Assembly (NCBI GenBank): GCA_030248065.1
Contig: JASAMV010003635.1
Coordinates: 62,001 to 126,000, forward strand
Length of the DNA: 64,000 nucleotides
Direction of reading: 5' to 3'
Source of the DNA: Rhynchonema sp. JSB1_4
Taxonomy: Eukaryota; Nematoda; Chromadorea; Monhysterida; Xyalidae
Numbering within the stretch: position 1 is the first letter of the stretch; every line of letters starts with the position of its first letter. This document shows, one piece after another, positions 33,901 to 47,037 of this stretch. A program made the position numbers and the translations under genes. The notes below the pieces were generated by a model. The model ran no database searches. It saw only the letters and a program-made list of their open reading frames with translations, and was not told where the DNA came from.

Positions 33901-34703
33901 CCGATTTCGAGGTGGTCAAAACAAAAAAAACCCCCCCCACTCCCACACCCCACCCCCGGGTGTGTAAATAAAACGAAAGCAGACGGTGAGTGCACACGTG
34001 AATTCAAATTCAAAGTTTATTTGCAAAGCTCACGCAAACCTACAACGAGATCCGGAAAACACATGAAAATAAAATCGCAAATAGTAGGCTTATGCCAATG
34101 GTGTCGACGCAACTGCCTGGATGTGCAAACGCAGTATAGGATGGCTGTTGTATTTTACACACAGAGGTACTGTATGTAGTATATGTAGTATGTGTGTAAT
34201 TAGCTTGCACGCATCACGTGTGTTGAACAGCAGACACCCAGCCAGCCCCGTTATTTGCAAAGAATCACGGGACACATTGGTGAAATTAAAATGCTCTTTC
34301 ATTTCAGCCGAGCATACCGATCCGAGAGATCACGGCACAAAAGCATACGCGGCTGCGATTCACAGCTGAAAACGACGACGGAAACGACAATCTCGGCGGT
34401 CGCATTGCCATTCCGTCTGTGTTTCCAGGTAGACCTGGCAGTTTGGCGTCCGATAATGTTTCAGTTCGGTGCTCAAAGTTCGACAAGCTGATGTTTCACA
34501 CACACACAGGGGCGTCACTATTTGACGGCGGTCTCGGCGGACGCAGCCGGACGCGGGAACAGAGGGTCGTCGACCTGAAAGTGCCAAATCAATGGGACAG
34601 AGGAGCGAGGACATTGGGCTCAAGGGTGTACACGAGAACGACGTCATTGGACGCAAGTGATGGTAATATTGACAGTCCGTTCTTGGGATGGGCACTCGGC
34701 TGA
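27990..34703 (+). CDS. Secreted Pro/Gln/Arg-rich protein, unknown family, 13 exons
   Basis: Exons 27990-28035, 28202-28444, 28669-28805, 28877-28951, 29595-29757, 29978-30147, 30598-30858, 31281-31450, 31554-31683, 31767-31901, 33528-33806, 34308-34428 and 34510-34703 join with every phase closing into 707 residues. Exon 1 encodes MDVHSINFLVLLSAI, a signal peptide, cleaved near GQVWG. Residues about 30-165 are helical and charged (DRLIQQGQMEITKG, FFKQVQPDYAKEM, QKMVYGVLKRVLG) and may be a folded domain. The rest is low-complexity: AQQAELARLLAQQQLHAQQ, proline-rich stretches, and an Arg/Ser segment (NRSRSRSRLQPRPDTIR) with many possible dibasic sites. I recognise no family. Several acceptors carry GATGTTTCA, and donor 11 is GTGTGAAACATC. 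Intron 4 holds a TA-flanked MITE and intron 10 another. An extracellular matrix, cuticle or precursor role is possible but unsupported. The 46-nt phase-1 signal exon matches in length that of the six-cysteine gene. Confidence 0.82.
29212..29489. repeat. TTGGTCGCACAATG MITE with tRNA-like A-box, copy 1
   Basis: A 278-bp element, flanked by TA, with terminal inverted repeats TTGGTCGCACAATGGCC and complement of TTGGTCGCACAATGAC. Internally, on the minus strand, TAGCACAGTGGTTAAGAGTG resembles a tRNA A-box region. It lies in intron 4 of the 707-residue gene. Other copies: 32236-32636, 39486-39763, 45916-46184, 56820-57664. Confidence 0.75.
30160..30450. repeat. GTCAACGCAACTGCC family element, copy 2
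   Basis: GGCTAATGCTGTTGTGGTCA followed by ACGCAACTGCC at about 30164 is homologous to 13443. The right part (GACGAGACATCCTG, AAGCACAGAGGCATTT) has relatives near 13155 and 23035. It lies in intron 6 of the 707-residue gene. Ends are approximate. Confidence 0.45.
32096..32200. repeat. GACCCGTGCCTACGAGCCCG repeat, copy 1
   Basis: About 100 bases beginning TTTTAGTATTATAGACCCGT, containing GTGCCTACGAGCCCGCGTGG and CTATAATACCCGTTC. It is repeated almost unchanged at 32749-32850, 650 bases away in the same intron, and a more diverged relative occurs at about 56153-56200. The TTTTAGTATTATAGA/GTATAGA start suggests the end of a transposable element. The two copies bracket the MITE at 32236-32636. 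Confidence 0.5.
32236..32636. repeat. TTGGTCGCACAATG MITE, diverged copy
   Basis: The ends are TTGGTCGCACAATGACC and complement of TTGGTCTCACAATGACC. The interior holds TAGCTTAGTGGTTAAG at 32547, the plainest tRNA A-box-like word of the family, followed by a GGTTTTGGATGGATTC word where a B-box could have been. It lies in intron 10 of the 707-residue gene. Confidence 0.6.
32749..32850. repeat. GACCCGTGCCTACGAGCCCG repeat, copy 2
   Basis: Near-identical to 32096-32200 in the same orientation, including the trailing CGTTTTTGGAACAG and a TGTGTCA...TGACACA palindrome. Confidence 0.5.
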
Positions 34704-36685
34704 GTGTTATTATTTCTGCTGCTCAATGATTGTGATTTTCGATGGAGAACGGTATTGATGATGATGACGTTCTCACTATGTAATTCTGACTCCGTTTATA
34801 CATTATAGTAAATTTCCAAATTCCGCAAGTAAACCCAGTAAGTATAAAAACCAACCTTCATTCAAAATCGAAAAAAGTGTTGAAATTCACTCATGATTAG
34901 TTCTCAGCAGTGTATCGTGCGATAAACTATGATCTCTTCTACTTTCTTCTGTTGTACATATCCCCATATAATATCAGTCTTAACATTGAAATCCTCCCTT
35001 CAGGTTTCGGTTAGTGCTCAAATCCAATCATTCTTTGTCTTGTTTTGTCTTTCTTTGAGTGGTTCTTTTGCGTGCAATATCACGTCTAGCTCGCTTTAAT
35101 CAAAGTTTTTAAATAAAATTCGATTTCAAACAATCTCTGTTGCATGTTCAAGTTCACGCGATTTGTTTTAAGCACATGCACTTTTCGGCATTAAAAGATC
35201 AGCATAATGACAGAAAGAGCACCGAACTTCCCACAGAGCGAATGAGGCCTGCGTGTTTGTGACAACAATATCTGGGCCAATCGTTGTGAACATGGGCATG
35301 TAAAACATCAAGGTGAGACCAATCTCCCATTCTGAACATTATATACATTCATGAATTGGAGGTTCAGCAGTCAAAAACCAATTTCGCATCCCGTCCGTCA
35401 GCAAATGTTGAGGTTGAGCACTACTTGAGATACAAGATGATTACACGTTTACTTTAGTCAAATGTGGATGTGTGCGCATACAGAAAAGTGACCCACGGCT
35501 GAGACACAAAATATACCCAGTATGTAAGTGGGTAACCTCTTTTAACACCTACCTATGTATGTACATTGGTACCAAGAGTACCCAAGATTTGCTTTCAATC
35601 GTGTCCCCGGATGCACCAAATGAGATCAGGAAAACTGGGCTCTTCGGGCCTTTTCTGGTTGGCAGATACGGATAACGAGACAAATTGTTGGTTTCATTCG
35701 ATTGATGTGATTTTGTGATCCGATTCGTATCCATGATTACACCTGACCACAAACATTTGGGTAAATGTCATTCATCAATGGTGCGTTTGTGTGTCGGCGG
35801 TGTCAACCTTCTTGGTCGGCGTGTGAAAAAAACAGGATCAAGCCGAAAAACTTGACGTATAAAATCATGAATGCCCACGTCGTTTATTACAATCGTAACG
35901 CATTTTTTGCTCTGCTGGACTTCAGAACTACACCTTTCATCACCAACTTCGGACTTTTGAACACTAAGGACAGTGAAAACGCTTTCCAATTGTCCGAGAA
36001 CTGTCCATTTCCAATGCGCTAAGCAGTGCAGCTTTCCATTTTCAGCATCGCATTTTTGTGCACACAATAGCCCGATACATGAATTATATGTAGCTACGCT
36101 TCATTTAAAGCACAAACAAAAACTTTATTTCATAAAATAAATCGCTTCGGCGAAAAGTATAAAATGTTCACCGTGGGCAGAGCTCACACGCGCCACACGC
36201 ACGCAGACACTCGCGTGCGTTTTGTGCAAAGTGAACGCGCGAAGCGCGAATATTTTCCGAATTGCCCTATATTTCCCTACCTTCATGAGATCGGATGCAT
36301 TTGTTTGTCTGCAATTCAAAGTTTTAGTCGCACATTTGTATAGAACTCGTTTGTCTGTCAGTTTTCACGAAAAGCGCGCGAAGAATATTTCAATTGATTT
36401 GCATTTCCGCACTGTTTCATGCAGCATTCTCGCTTTCAACAAATTGGCTGCCTTTGTTGTCACTTTGGCATTTTTGGTCAAAATTTGTGCTTTTCACTTT
36501 TATTCAAAAGCGCGTGTGAAAGGTTGACTGAAAACTACAACCTTTTAGTTTGCAAAGGGCTGAGGTGTATCAAACGCATAAAGTAAAGACCACCACCCGC
36601 CAGTGATAGTGAACGGGTCAAAACAGCCGTTTTTTTAGAGAAGACAAGAACAAAGCCCGTACAAATCGATATTGCGCTCTCTGAA
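34704..36685. other. 2-kb intergenic stretch, no gene seen
   Basis: Between the end of the 707-residue gene and the collagen start. AT-rich; open frames near 35470-36520 on both strands show no recognisable domain and no phase-consistent exon chain. It should contain the 3' end of the left gene and the promoter of the collagen. It is notably poor in the repeats seen elsewhere. Confidence 0.4.
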
Positions 36686-38195
<1,510 letters not shown>

Positions 38196-39273
38196 ATCCG
38201 CTGATAATGACAAAAATTCAAGCCAACTACGGAGCTTTTGAAAAACCTAATTGCAGTTTTTATAAATGCCGACTTTTCTAATTCTCAAGGATTCTTTTTG
38301 CATAGGCATGTATACATAGTACTTTTAAATTCTAGATCGACGATTCATTCATATAATTCCTTCAAACGAACTTAAGCAATCACCGTTTCACAAAAATTAT
38401 TGGTAATGTAATAACAAAAAATAGTAAGCTTGTAATTATCACAAAAGAATTGAATAATAAATATGATTTTAATCAATATCTAGCTCGAGATAATCTGACC
38501 ACTAATCACGCTCGACACAGCAATATACGAATCTACGCAACACTGAGAATAATCCAGAAAGGAACGGAACCTCACGAGAGAAACGTGATTTGCAAGATGT
38601 TTATATGGTTTTTGTTCGGAAATAAGAAAAACTGTTGAACAGAAAAAATTGAAGCTTCGGACTGTAAATATTTCATATACATAGAGTTGTCCGAGCATTG
38701 ATAAGCACAAGTGTGAGTGCCTGAAATCCTTCCAATGACATGAAAAAGTAAAAGTCTGAGACTAGATGTGGGGAGATCCATCACTTTGTTCACGGAAAGT
38801 GTCAAAAACGCGGTTAGAGCAAGTATAAGTACACAGATGCTTAAAAATCAACAATATGAGAAAATGCATGAAAAAACTCCCAATAAATTATTAAAATTAT
38901 AGCGGACCAGCAAAATCATAACAAGAAAAGTGAACTGAAATTACATCAGAGCAAACAAACAAGACCAGGAGCTACAGTAGCCACAAAGAGACGAAAAATC
39001 ACTGGTTGCAGAAAGTGACAACAATGTTAAACGTAAAAATAAACAAAAGTATTGAAAAAGCATTTAAGGAGATACCGTATTCGGTGATCGATTTGCTTTT
39101 TTTGTTACGCCTCGACCGTCGCGTCAAAATGAACAGAATGCATAATTAGTAGTTTGTCTGTGGTAGCAATAATAAAGACCAGACAATATAAATTGCACCA
39201 CAAAAGGACAAATACATGTGGCATGTATAGGTAATATAAATAAAAGACCACGCGATGTTTCACTATCCTAACA
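38196..39273. other. Convergent intergenic stretch, no gene seen
   Basis: About 1.1 kb of AT-rich DNA between the 3' ends of the collagen (plus) and carbonic anhydrase-like gene (minus). An AATAAA at about 38456 could serve the collagen transcript, though it is distant from the stop. One octamer ATGTTTCA lies at 39255, just beyond the carbonic anhydrase stop. Confidence 0.4.
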
Positions 39274-42200
39274 CTATTCATCAGTGACCACTCCCCCGGC
39301 GCGGAATGAGGCGCGAATTAGTCTGCCATGCGTGGGCTGCGGCGGACGCGAATTGCCCGCGATCATAACTGGGTTATCCACAACCTGTACAAATATTTTT
39401 AAATGATTATTTATTTTTTAGAAAAATAACCTGAGGTTAATGTGTTTGTCTGTGAAAATGCTTTTTTGACGAACGCGTCGTGATATATTGGTGGCACAAT
39501 GACCACATAAGAATTCGTCAGATCAATCCTGATTTTCACGTTCAGTCACTCTTAACCACTGTGCTATTTGTGATTCTCACAAAACATCTTCAACTGAAAA
39601 TAATCCAGCAGTGCACCCACGTTGCTGCGGGTCTGAAACATTTTGGTGACTGCATGTTTTCTGTGCGATTGCGCAACGCAACGTCATTGCCCCGTCACTT
39701 TCCCTCTTTACGATTCAGGAAAAAAATTTGACCAATTCTTATAAAGTCATTGTGCGACCAATACCTACCTGTTCGGCAGTGACGGCGTAGATCTGGCGCA
39801 GTTTCTCCAGCTGAAACAAAATTTTGCGTCAATAATAAATATCGGAGCAAATGTGTACACATTAAAAAGACGTTGCGAAACCGGAATAAAACACAGATAA
39901 AACTTTAATCCACAAAAAGAGCAACCTGATTTGATGAGATTGGTATGCTGGCACGAAAGACGGTCCAAACGACGCACTCACTGTTGGGAGGCATCGTCAG
40001 CGAACCCTCGTACGTCCAGAATTCCATTTTATCTGGAGAGACACAATGGTTTTCTCTTTATCTTCATTTTCAAAAATCTTCGGACAAGAAAATCTACACA
40101 CGGTGCTACCTGGGATGAGCGCGCGTGCGTCGAATCCCCGATCGAGAGGCACGTATTCGTGCAGATGTTTCACTTTGTCCAATTGGTTGAGGATAGGGTT
40201 CAGCGCCGGATTGTCGTCGTGCGTTTCCTGAAAAACGGAAGAGAAAATCATTAACAGTGATTCACGCCTGAATTATCAAGGTTAAAGGCGCGCGAAGAAA
40301 CGAACATTCAAAAATACAGCGAATATGGCTAGTCCATCGTGCTTGCCCATCGCGGCCTCCACCTCACCGCATCCATGTTTCGCGTGCACCATTTGAATCT
40401 GGAAAATTTTCTGATTTTGAGTCATTATTTAGATTTTAGATTTCATCATCATTTAGATTCTAGTCATCCCGTTGCCGATGGGCATGATAACAACATTGAC
40501 AACCTTCAAATGTCACTCTTCGATGCGCATATGCCGTTGACAGACCTGTGGCTAATAATTGGTGATTGGATTGCCTCGATGTTGTCTCGGTCGCGCTCGC
40601 ATGTGGCTTTTGCATTTTGAAGATATATTAAGGGGTTCACTGGAGCCTCTAGTTTCTACCACCCAAAGGTCTGGCAACAACTTTTACGCTGGTCGAAATT
40701 AGAGGCAAATCGGCAAATTTCTTGAAATTCTCAATGCAAAAGTCGCACACGATCAAGACAGATCACATCCCACCACCACCATTATGTATATTACCGTGCA
40801 TTATGCATATGTTTATGTGTTATTGTCGCAGAGAGAGGGAGCGCGCGACAAACAATCCCCGTAACCAACACTCAAACACACTCAGCCCCTCTACATACTG
40901 TACGCCCTTCTTACCTCTCCAGCGTATCCCACTCCACCGATCATATGTTCTGAGCCATTCATCGGCTCTGTGCCCCAATGCAGATGCACCTGCTTCAGTA
41001 TGTACTCACCATCTAGGTGTACGCCGGTGACGGCTGTAAGGGTGTGAAACATCAATTAGTGGATATTGTTGGGCTGCAAGTGCATAGGGTCAAGTGTTGA
41101 TGAGAGATCCCACCTGTTATGAAAAAATCGCATCTGCATGATTTTGATATTTTACGGCGCGTATGAAGTCATATCGAAAAATGGAATAGGAAGTGCAACA
41201 AAGCATTTTTTGTCCAAAATTTGACCAATCTTCGAGAGCAAACAGTCAGCTGCGTTTACACAAATCGGATATATAGACAGTTGCGTCGACAACAACAGCA
41301 TTGGTCGTATGATGTTGCCACCATAAACATGGTGTCGGGGGTCATAATTTCACACACGGCCAAGTATACTATAGGTTACGTAATCGCCATCTAAAAACAT
41401 GTACCATAACCAACCGGAGGTGCCGTCGGGCACGAAGTTGACTTGCAGCGAATATCCGCTGTTCACGAGCTGTTTGGCTTCGCCCGACTGGTATTTGAAC
41501 GTGAACTGTCCGTCACCGAGCTTTTCGTCGAATTTCGCCTCGGACGTGATTAGATCGATCGGCGATTGACGTTTGCCGGTGCCCATCGGCAGGTAGGCCT
41601 TTAGACCAGCAGGCGCTGAAATCGGGGGGGGGGCTAATTTGGAATATCCTTGTTGAGCGTAAACAATATTATTACGTTGAATCAGTGTGGTGGATGGAAA
41701 GGACATTTTCAGATTGATTTATATTGCGTCAAATGGAAGATCGTTTGGTGCGCATACCCGAAAGAGCAGGTCAACGTGTTCTGGATATACATTCAGAAGT
41801 GGTGTGTCCCACGTGAATATATTGTACATAAATACGGACATAAATACGGGCTGCATAGCGGGATACGGACAAAATATAGATGGTGACAAAACAACAGGTT
41901 GCAGGTTTGGGCTTAGCCGTTGGCAAAAAATTAGGCTAATACTAGACATTTTTATACCGGCTGCTGTTTTTGAAAACGGACTGCTTTGGAAATCGCTGGT
42001 CCAGCATTACCCGGGCACAAATATTTTTGCGACTTGGAGATGACCAGAAAAATATAATAGAACTCCAATCAGAAGAATGTGCTTGACAAAGAAAATAGAA
42101 GTAGAACTTTGCATTCATGTGCGACGATAGAGACGTGTTAAAATGTTTGCACATGTGAACCCCGATGCTCTGACTTACCGTTGTTTGGCATAAACCTTGC

Positions 42201-42825
42201 TGTTCAATGGTGGTGATCAGAAACAATGACGGTGGATGTTTTTTTTATCGTTTTTATCGCTCAATTTTAAAAAGTATAGTAACTCCACGTTCAAAACACG
42301 CGTCTGGTATACCCTCAAAACAGGCTCGGATATTATCAAACTTGATGATCGGAGTGAATTGGATTATTCGTCTTGATCACACGACTCTGTTGATAATCAT
42401 ACTGTATGTTAAAAATTCAGCAAGGCCGTTGCTTATTCCCACATCCTTCAAATGAAATCTGGAAATGCATATGCGCTAAAAATGTAAAAAATAGTCAAGT
42501 GACCGCAACATGCCACTCCGGTTCTATACTTCAATATACTTCCCTAACTCATGGTGATCAGACCATGAAACATCATTAACTAACCAATGCTAGACACAGC
42601 ACTGCCAGCCTTGCTCGCTAGTCCGCCAACTTGGTCTTTGACGTTCTTAAATGGGCCGATGTCACTTTTTTCGTCCACATACTGTTTCGCCTCTTGCACC
42701 TTCGACGCCGCTGCACCGACCAGCTCGTTGACTTTCAAATTCTTCAGACCTGAACAATGATGGATGATGTTTCATTTTTTACACAAGAAAATTTAAAAAA
42801 ATAACCAACCATCCAGAAAAGCCAT
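39274..42825 (-). CDS. Alpha-carbonic anhydrase-like protein, third zinc ligand replaced
   Basis: Nine exons (42825-42810, 42749-42585, 41615-41415, 41033-40915, 40398-40306, 40227-40110, 40032-39926, 39810-39769, 39384-39274) give 323 residues with all phases closing. The first 61 residues are an amphipathic helical stretch (KNLKVNELVGAAASK) replacing the usual WGY start. The fold is then clear: GKRQSPIDL, KQVHLHWG, GSEHMIGGVGYAGE, DGLAIFAVFLN, EFWTYEGSLTMPPN, NSRPPQPTHGRLIRASF. Two zinc histidines (HLHWG) are present. The third, expected as H in the E-x-H-x-V-H motif, is Q (EIQMVH) across the exon 4/5 junction. Thr199 is kept (SLTMPP) but Thr200 is Met. The Q is typical of acatalytic carbonic anhydrase-related proteins, so catalysis is doubtful. 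No signal peptide is seen, so it is probably cytosolic. The 5' donor of intron 8 lies five bases from a MITE. Confidence 0.9.
39486..39763. repeat. TTGGTCGCACAATG MITE, copy abutting a splice donor
   Basis: A 278-bp element with TTGGTGGCACAATGACC and complement of TTGGTCGCACAATGAC ends, flanked by TA. Very similar in length and interior to 29212-29489. On the gene strand the intron begins GTAGG and then immediately the element (TATTGGTCGC), so donor positions beyond +5 come from the MITE. Confidence 0.75.
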
Positions 42826-43957
42826 TTCTGCGTTTAGCTCTTCTGTGCAATTGATTTCATGAAAACAACTATGGGACACTTTTGTTTCGGGCAGTTGTAT
42901 TTTGTTCAAAATTGGCAATTTTTGTTCAGTTTAGAGCTGTGCGGATGTTTGCACCTGAAATGCTTTGAAACACCGTTGAACATTAAAAACCTAATGTTTC
43001 ACAACAAAAAATATTTTAAAACTCTGATTATAAAATTACTTGTACAAGGACCCGCGGTTCAGTCGAAAAAACAGTCCGCACGAACTGCTGCACTAAGCAT
43101 GAAACGATGTGTGCATGTACCGTAGGGTATACATATATGTAGGTGTACATCCGCAAGTTGGGACCACGTGCAATGAAGACAAAACATGCGACGCGGAGTG
43201 AAACGGCAATGAACTGTGTTGAACTTGAACTTGAAATGTTGCGTTTTGCTTGTTGCCAATCCCAGCAATGAAGTAGGTAAATGCCGAATGGAGGACGCAA
43301 ATTTGTTCCAACAAAATTGGGAGTGCGTCGTTAAGTTCTCGGGCACGGAGAATGATTTAGCGAATGCCAGCAGATGTTTCAAGTTGTATATACATATGAA
43401 TTGTGTGACCATTAAGTTGGTACACTAGATTATCGGTCTCCCACCGCCTACACAGTATTTTGCGGAACTCAGCAGCAGATTACACCCATGCATTAAAAAA
43501 TAAACATGGATTGAGAAATGCTGAGGGGCAAATGCAAAACAATAGCGCCATGGGAAAGCGCAGGAACAAAAACCTACGGTGCGGGTTTCAGCATGTGCGA
43601 TATTTTATCCATGAAACTGAAAAGATCTAAATCCAAGCTCCAATAAAAGGAGCTAATCGCATTTTTACACGTTGGCATGGTAGCCAAAATATGAGTGAGC
43701 CAAGCAACCAACGGTTCATGAACAAGTGTTACCAACAGTGAACACGCACGCACACGAGAAGCCTCCATGGGGGAAAAAGCCACGCAAAAAGTGTGATACA
43801 AGCGCACGCGTAAGCCGTCGATAAACGCGCGCACGCAGCAAGATAAATGGAACAGAAACCATTACGAAAAACCTTAGGCGACATTCTCAGGCGCACGACG
43901 CACCCACACTCACCCAACAAAGGAAACTGTCGAAAAATACACATCCGAAGCCCAAGA
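42826..43957. other. Upstream region of the carbonic anhydrase-like gene, no gene seen
   Basis: About 1.1 kb between two divergent gene starts. It contains two ATGTTTCA octamers (near 42991 and 43374). No supported exon. The promoters of the two divergent genes should lie here. Confidence 0.35.
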
Positions 43958-44964
<1,007 letters not shown>

Positions 44965-45345
44965 CATAAGAGATCTGTGGTGACCGGTGATGTTTCACGC
45001 AGCCTACGAAGTTGGGCTGGAGGATTTTCGGTTTATGGCGCTGACTACTGGCGCTTTTGTGATTGACAAAGCCCAGGGCGCCATTGCAGTCGGGCATTAT
45101 GGGCCGAAACTGTCATGTAACCTTGTGACAGTGTTTATTATACGCTCATCAATGTCAGCAAGGACACACTATCAATATCGGGTCAGGAACGTACTACGTC
45201 AACATAAGCTTCTATTTCTTCAGGTGAATTTGACAAAAAAAAGTAACCTCGCTATTTACAGTGACAAGCCGACTAAAAGCTGAAAAATATATGCCGGGCA
45301 GGAAAGAGTGTTTAGCGACCAAGAAATGTTCTAAAGCAGATCAAA
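44965..45345. other. Short intergenic stretch, no gene seen
   Basis: About 380 bases after the tentative small gene, with an ATGTTTCA octamer near 44989. No open frame of interest. Confidence 0.35.
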
Positions 45346-45579
45346 GGGTGATATTTTCGAAACGGTGTAAAGGTCAGTTGGGTTGGGTGTAAAGGTCGGT
45401 GGAAAGCTCGGTCGACAGCTCAGTGTGATAGACCTCGGTGTAAACTTGAAACATTCCACGTTAATAACAGGCAATGTTTCACGTTTACACCGAGCTACGC
45501 CGACCGAGCTTTCGACCGAACTTTACGCTGACCTTTACGCCCAACTGACCTTTACACCGTTTCGAAAATTCCACCCAAA
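45346..45579. repeat. Foldback with TTTTCGAAACGGTGTAAAGG arms and paired octamers
   Basis: The left arm (TTTTCGAAACGGTGTAAAGG, GTCAGTTGGGTTGGGTG) and right arm pair over about 100 bases. At the hairpin centre TGAAACATTCCACGTT (about 45450) faces GGCAATGTTTCA. This is the best-preserved copy of the family at 18640 and 24602. Confidence 0.75.
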
Positions 45580-45915
45580 ATCATAATCAGTCAACATAAC
45601 GATGCGATTTATCATCTTTTGTGCAAAGCACGAACACACAGTGCACAGTGAACATAGATGTTGCTAAAAAGGAGCATTAGCAATGAAATATGAGCATGTT
45701 TTAGAAAAGGACACCGAACAACTTGGGGGAGGCCTTTGTAGGGGGCTTCTATTTGTCAGTCATGCTCTGAGAGGGGGCTTCTATCAGAGGGAACTTCTAT
45801 TAGGCGGGGGGCATCTGTTAGAGGAAATACGGCACATGGTACAGTAAATGTCCAATTTCGTTGCCTCATGCATTTTTACGGACGCAGGGAAACTCCCGTT
45901 CGAAGTCGAGGCAGG

Positions 45916-46184
45916 TATTGGTCGCACAATGACTAAATCAGAATTCATCTACCCTGATCTCCAGGTTCAACCTTAACCACTATGCTACTTGTATTTTTGA
46001 CAAAACATTTTCAGCTAAACATAATCAAGCAGATCAACCACGTTGCCGCAGGTCTGAAACATTCTCTTTACTACATACCTTGTGTGCGATCACGCAACGC
46101 AACGTCATTGCCCCGTCACTTTCCCTCTTCACGATTCAGGAAAAAAATTTGACCAATTCTTATATAGTCATTGTGCGACCAATA
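45916..46184. repeat. TTGGTCGCACAATG MITE, copy in nested insertion
   Basis: A 269-bp element closely similar to 29212-29489 and 39486-39763 in interior (GGTCTGAAACATTCTC, CGTCATTGCCCCGTCAC) with TTGGTCGCACAATGACT / complement ends. Confidence 0.75.
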
Positions 46185-46187
46185 ACA

Positions 46188-46302
46188 AGCTCAACACACA
46201 GTCAACAAGCCACGCAGCTGGCTCGTGTGCGTTTCGAATGTTTCAAGTCACACATAAGCTGTGTGTGGCAGCTGCGTGGCTTTTTGACTGCGTGTTGAGC
46301 TG
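46188..46302. repeat. Foldback with AGCTCAACACACAGTCAA arms
   Basis: CAAGCTCAACACACAGTCAA at 46186 pairs with TTGACTGCGTGTTGAGCTGG ending at 46303, and GCCACGCAGCTG with CAGCTGCGTGGC. An ATGTTTCA lies in the loop. Confidence 0.6.
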
Positions 46303-46369
46303 GTTGCCTGCCTCGACTTCGAACGGGAGTTCACCCGCGTCTGTAAAACTGCGTGAGGCAACGAAATTA

Positions 46370-46704
46370 GAAACTTACTATAGGTCTGAATTTGGTGGGT
46401 GTGGTGGGTCAAAAAACCATTTTTATCCAGTGCTTGCTTCTGTTTTGGAAACCCATTTTTATGTGCCTTGTTCGAAAGTTGTCTTTTGAGAAGGATTACA
46501 GCCGAGATTCTATCACACCGGACTTTTTATACAGGGGCATAGGCCCGACCAGTTGACCAGTGCTCAACTTCAGGCTAAAGCCTAAGCCTGGTACAAATGT
46601 AAGCCTAGGCCTAACACTAACCGACTAACCACAACCCCAACCTCAATTCTAACTTTCAAGCCTACTTCCCATAAACACGACAAGTGCATGGGTGACTTGG
46701 GATG
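46370..46704. other. Gene-free stretch with telomere-like words
   Basis: About 330 bases with degenerate GCCTAAGCCT words at 46575-46613 (complement of TTAGGC-type units, none longer than two). No gene. Confidence 0.35.
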
Positions 46705-47037
46705 TATAGTTCAGCCACGAACTCATGAGACGACTTTTTTTGAAATTGGCTTGTGCGGATCCAACAATGTTCCGGTTCCACGTATTTCGGAAATGAAAGA
46801 AAGAGAAACGCACGTATTTTTTAAAAACCCCCTTCCCCCCCCCGTCATTCCCCCTTTTCCCCCCAACACTTAAACCTTCCCTTCCCCAACCCCCCCCAAC
46901 TCTCCCCCCCACTCTTCTCCTCCCCCCCCCCCCCTCCCTCTTTTTTTTTTTAAAACACGTGTGTATCTGGAGCATTTTTGAATGCGGCCAAGCAAGCTTG
47001 AAAAAAAGTCGTCTCATGAGCTGGTGGATGGACTATA
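46705..47037. repeat. TATAGTCC foldback-ended MITE, copy 4
   Basis: A 333-bp copy with TATAGTTCAGCCACGAACTC and complement of TATAGTCCATCCACCAGCTC. Its middle has been replaced or expanded by C-rich low-complexity sequence (about 46830-46950). Confidence 0.65.

Larger units (their letters stand above)
45852..46369. repeat. Outer inverted-repeat element holding two nested elements
   Basis: AATTTCGTTGCCTCATGCA ... GAAACTCCCGTTCGAAGTCG (45854-45910) pairs with CGACTTCGAACGGGAGTT ... TGAGGCAACGAAATT (46315-46368). Between the arms lie the TTGGTCGCACAATG MITE (45916-46184) and a foldback (46188-46302), giving a three-level nest. Confidence 0.65.

Noticed and set aside
35765..36527. Open frames of 85-101 codons on both strands
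   Set aside because: No start context, splice partners or domain; AT-rich chance frames.
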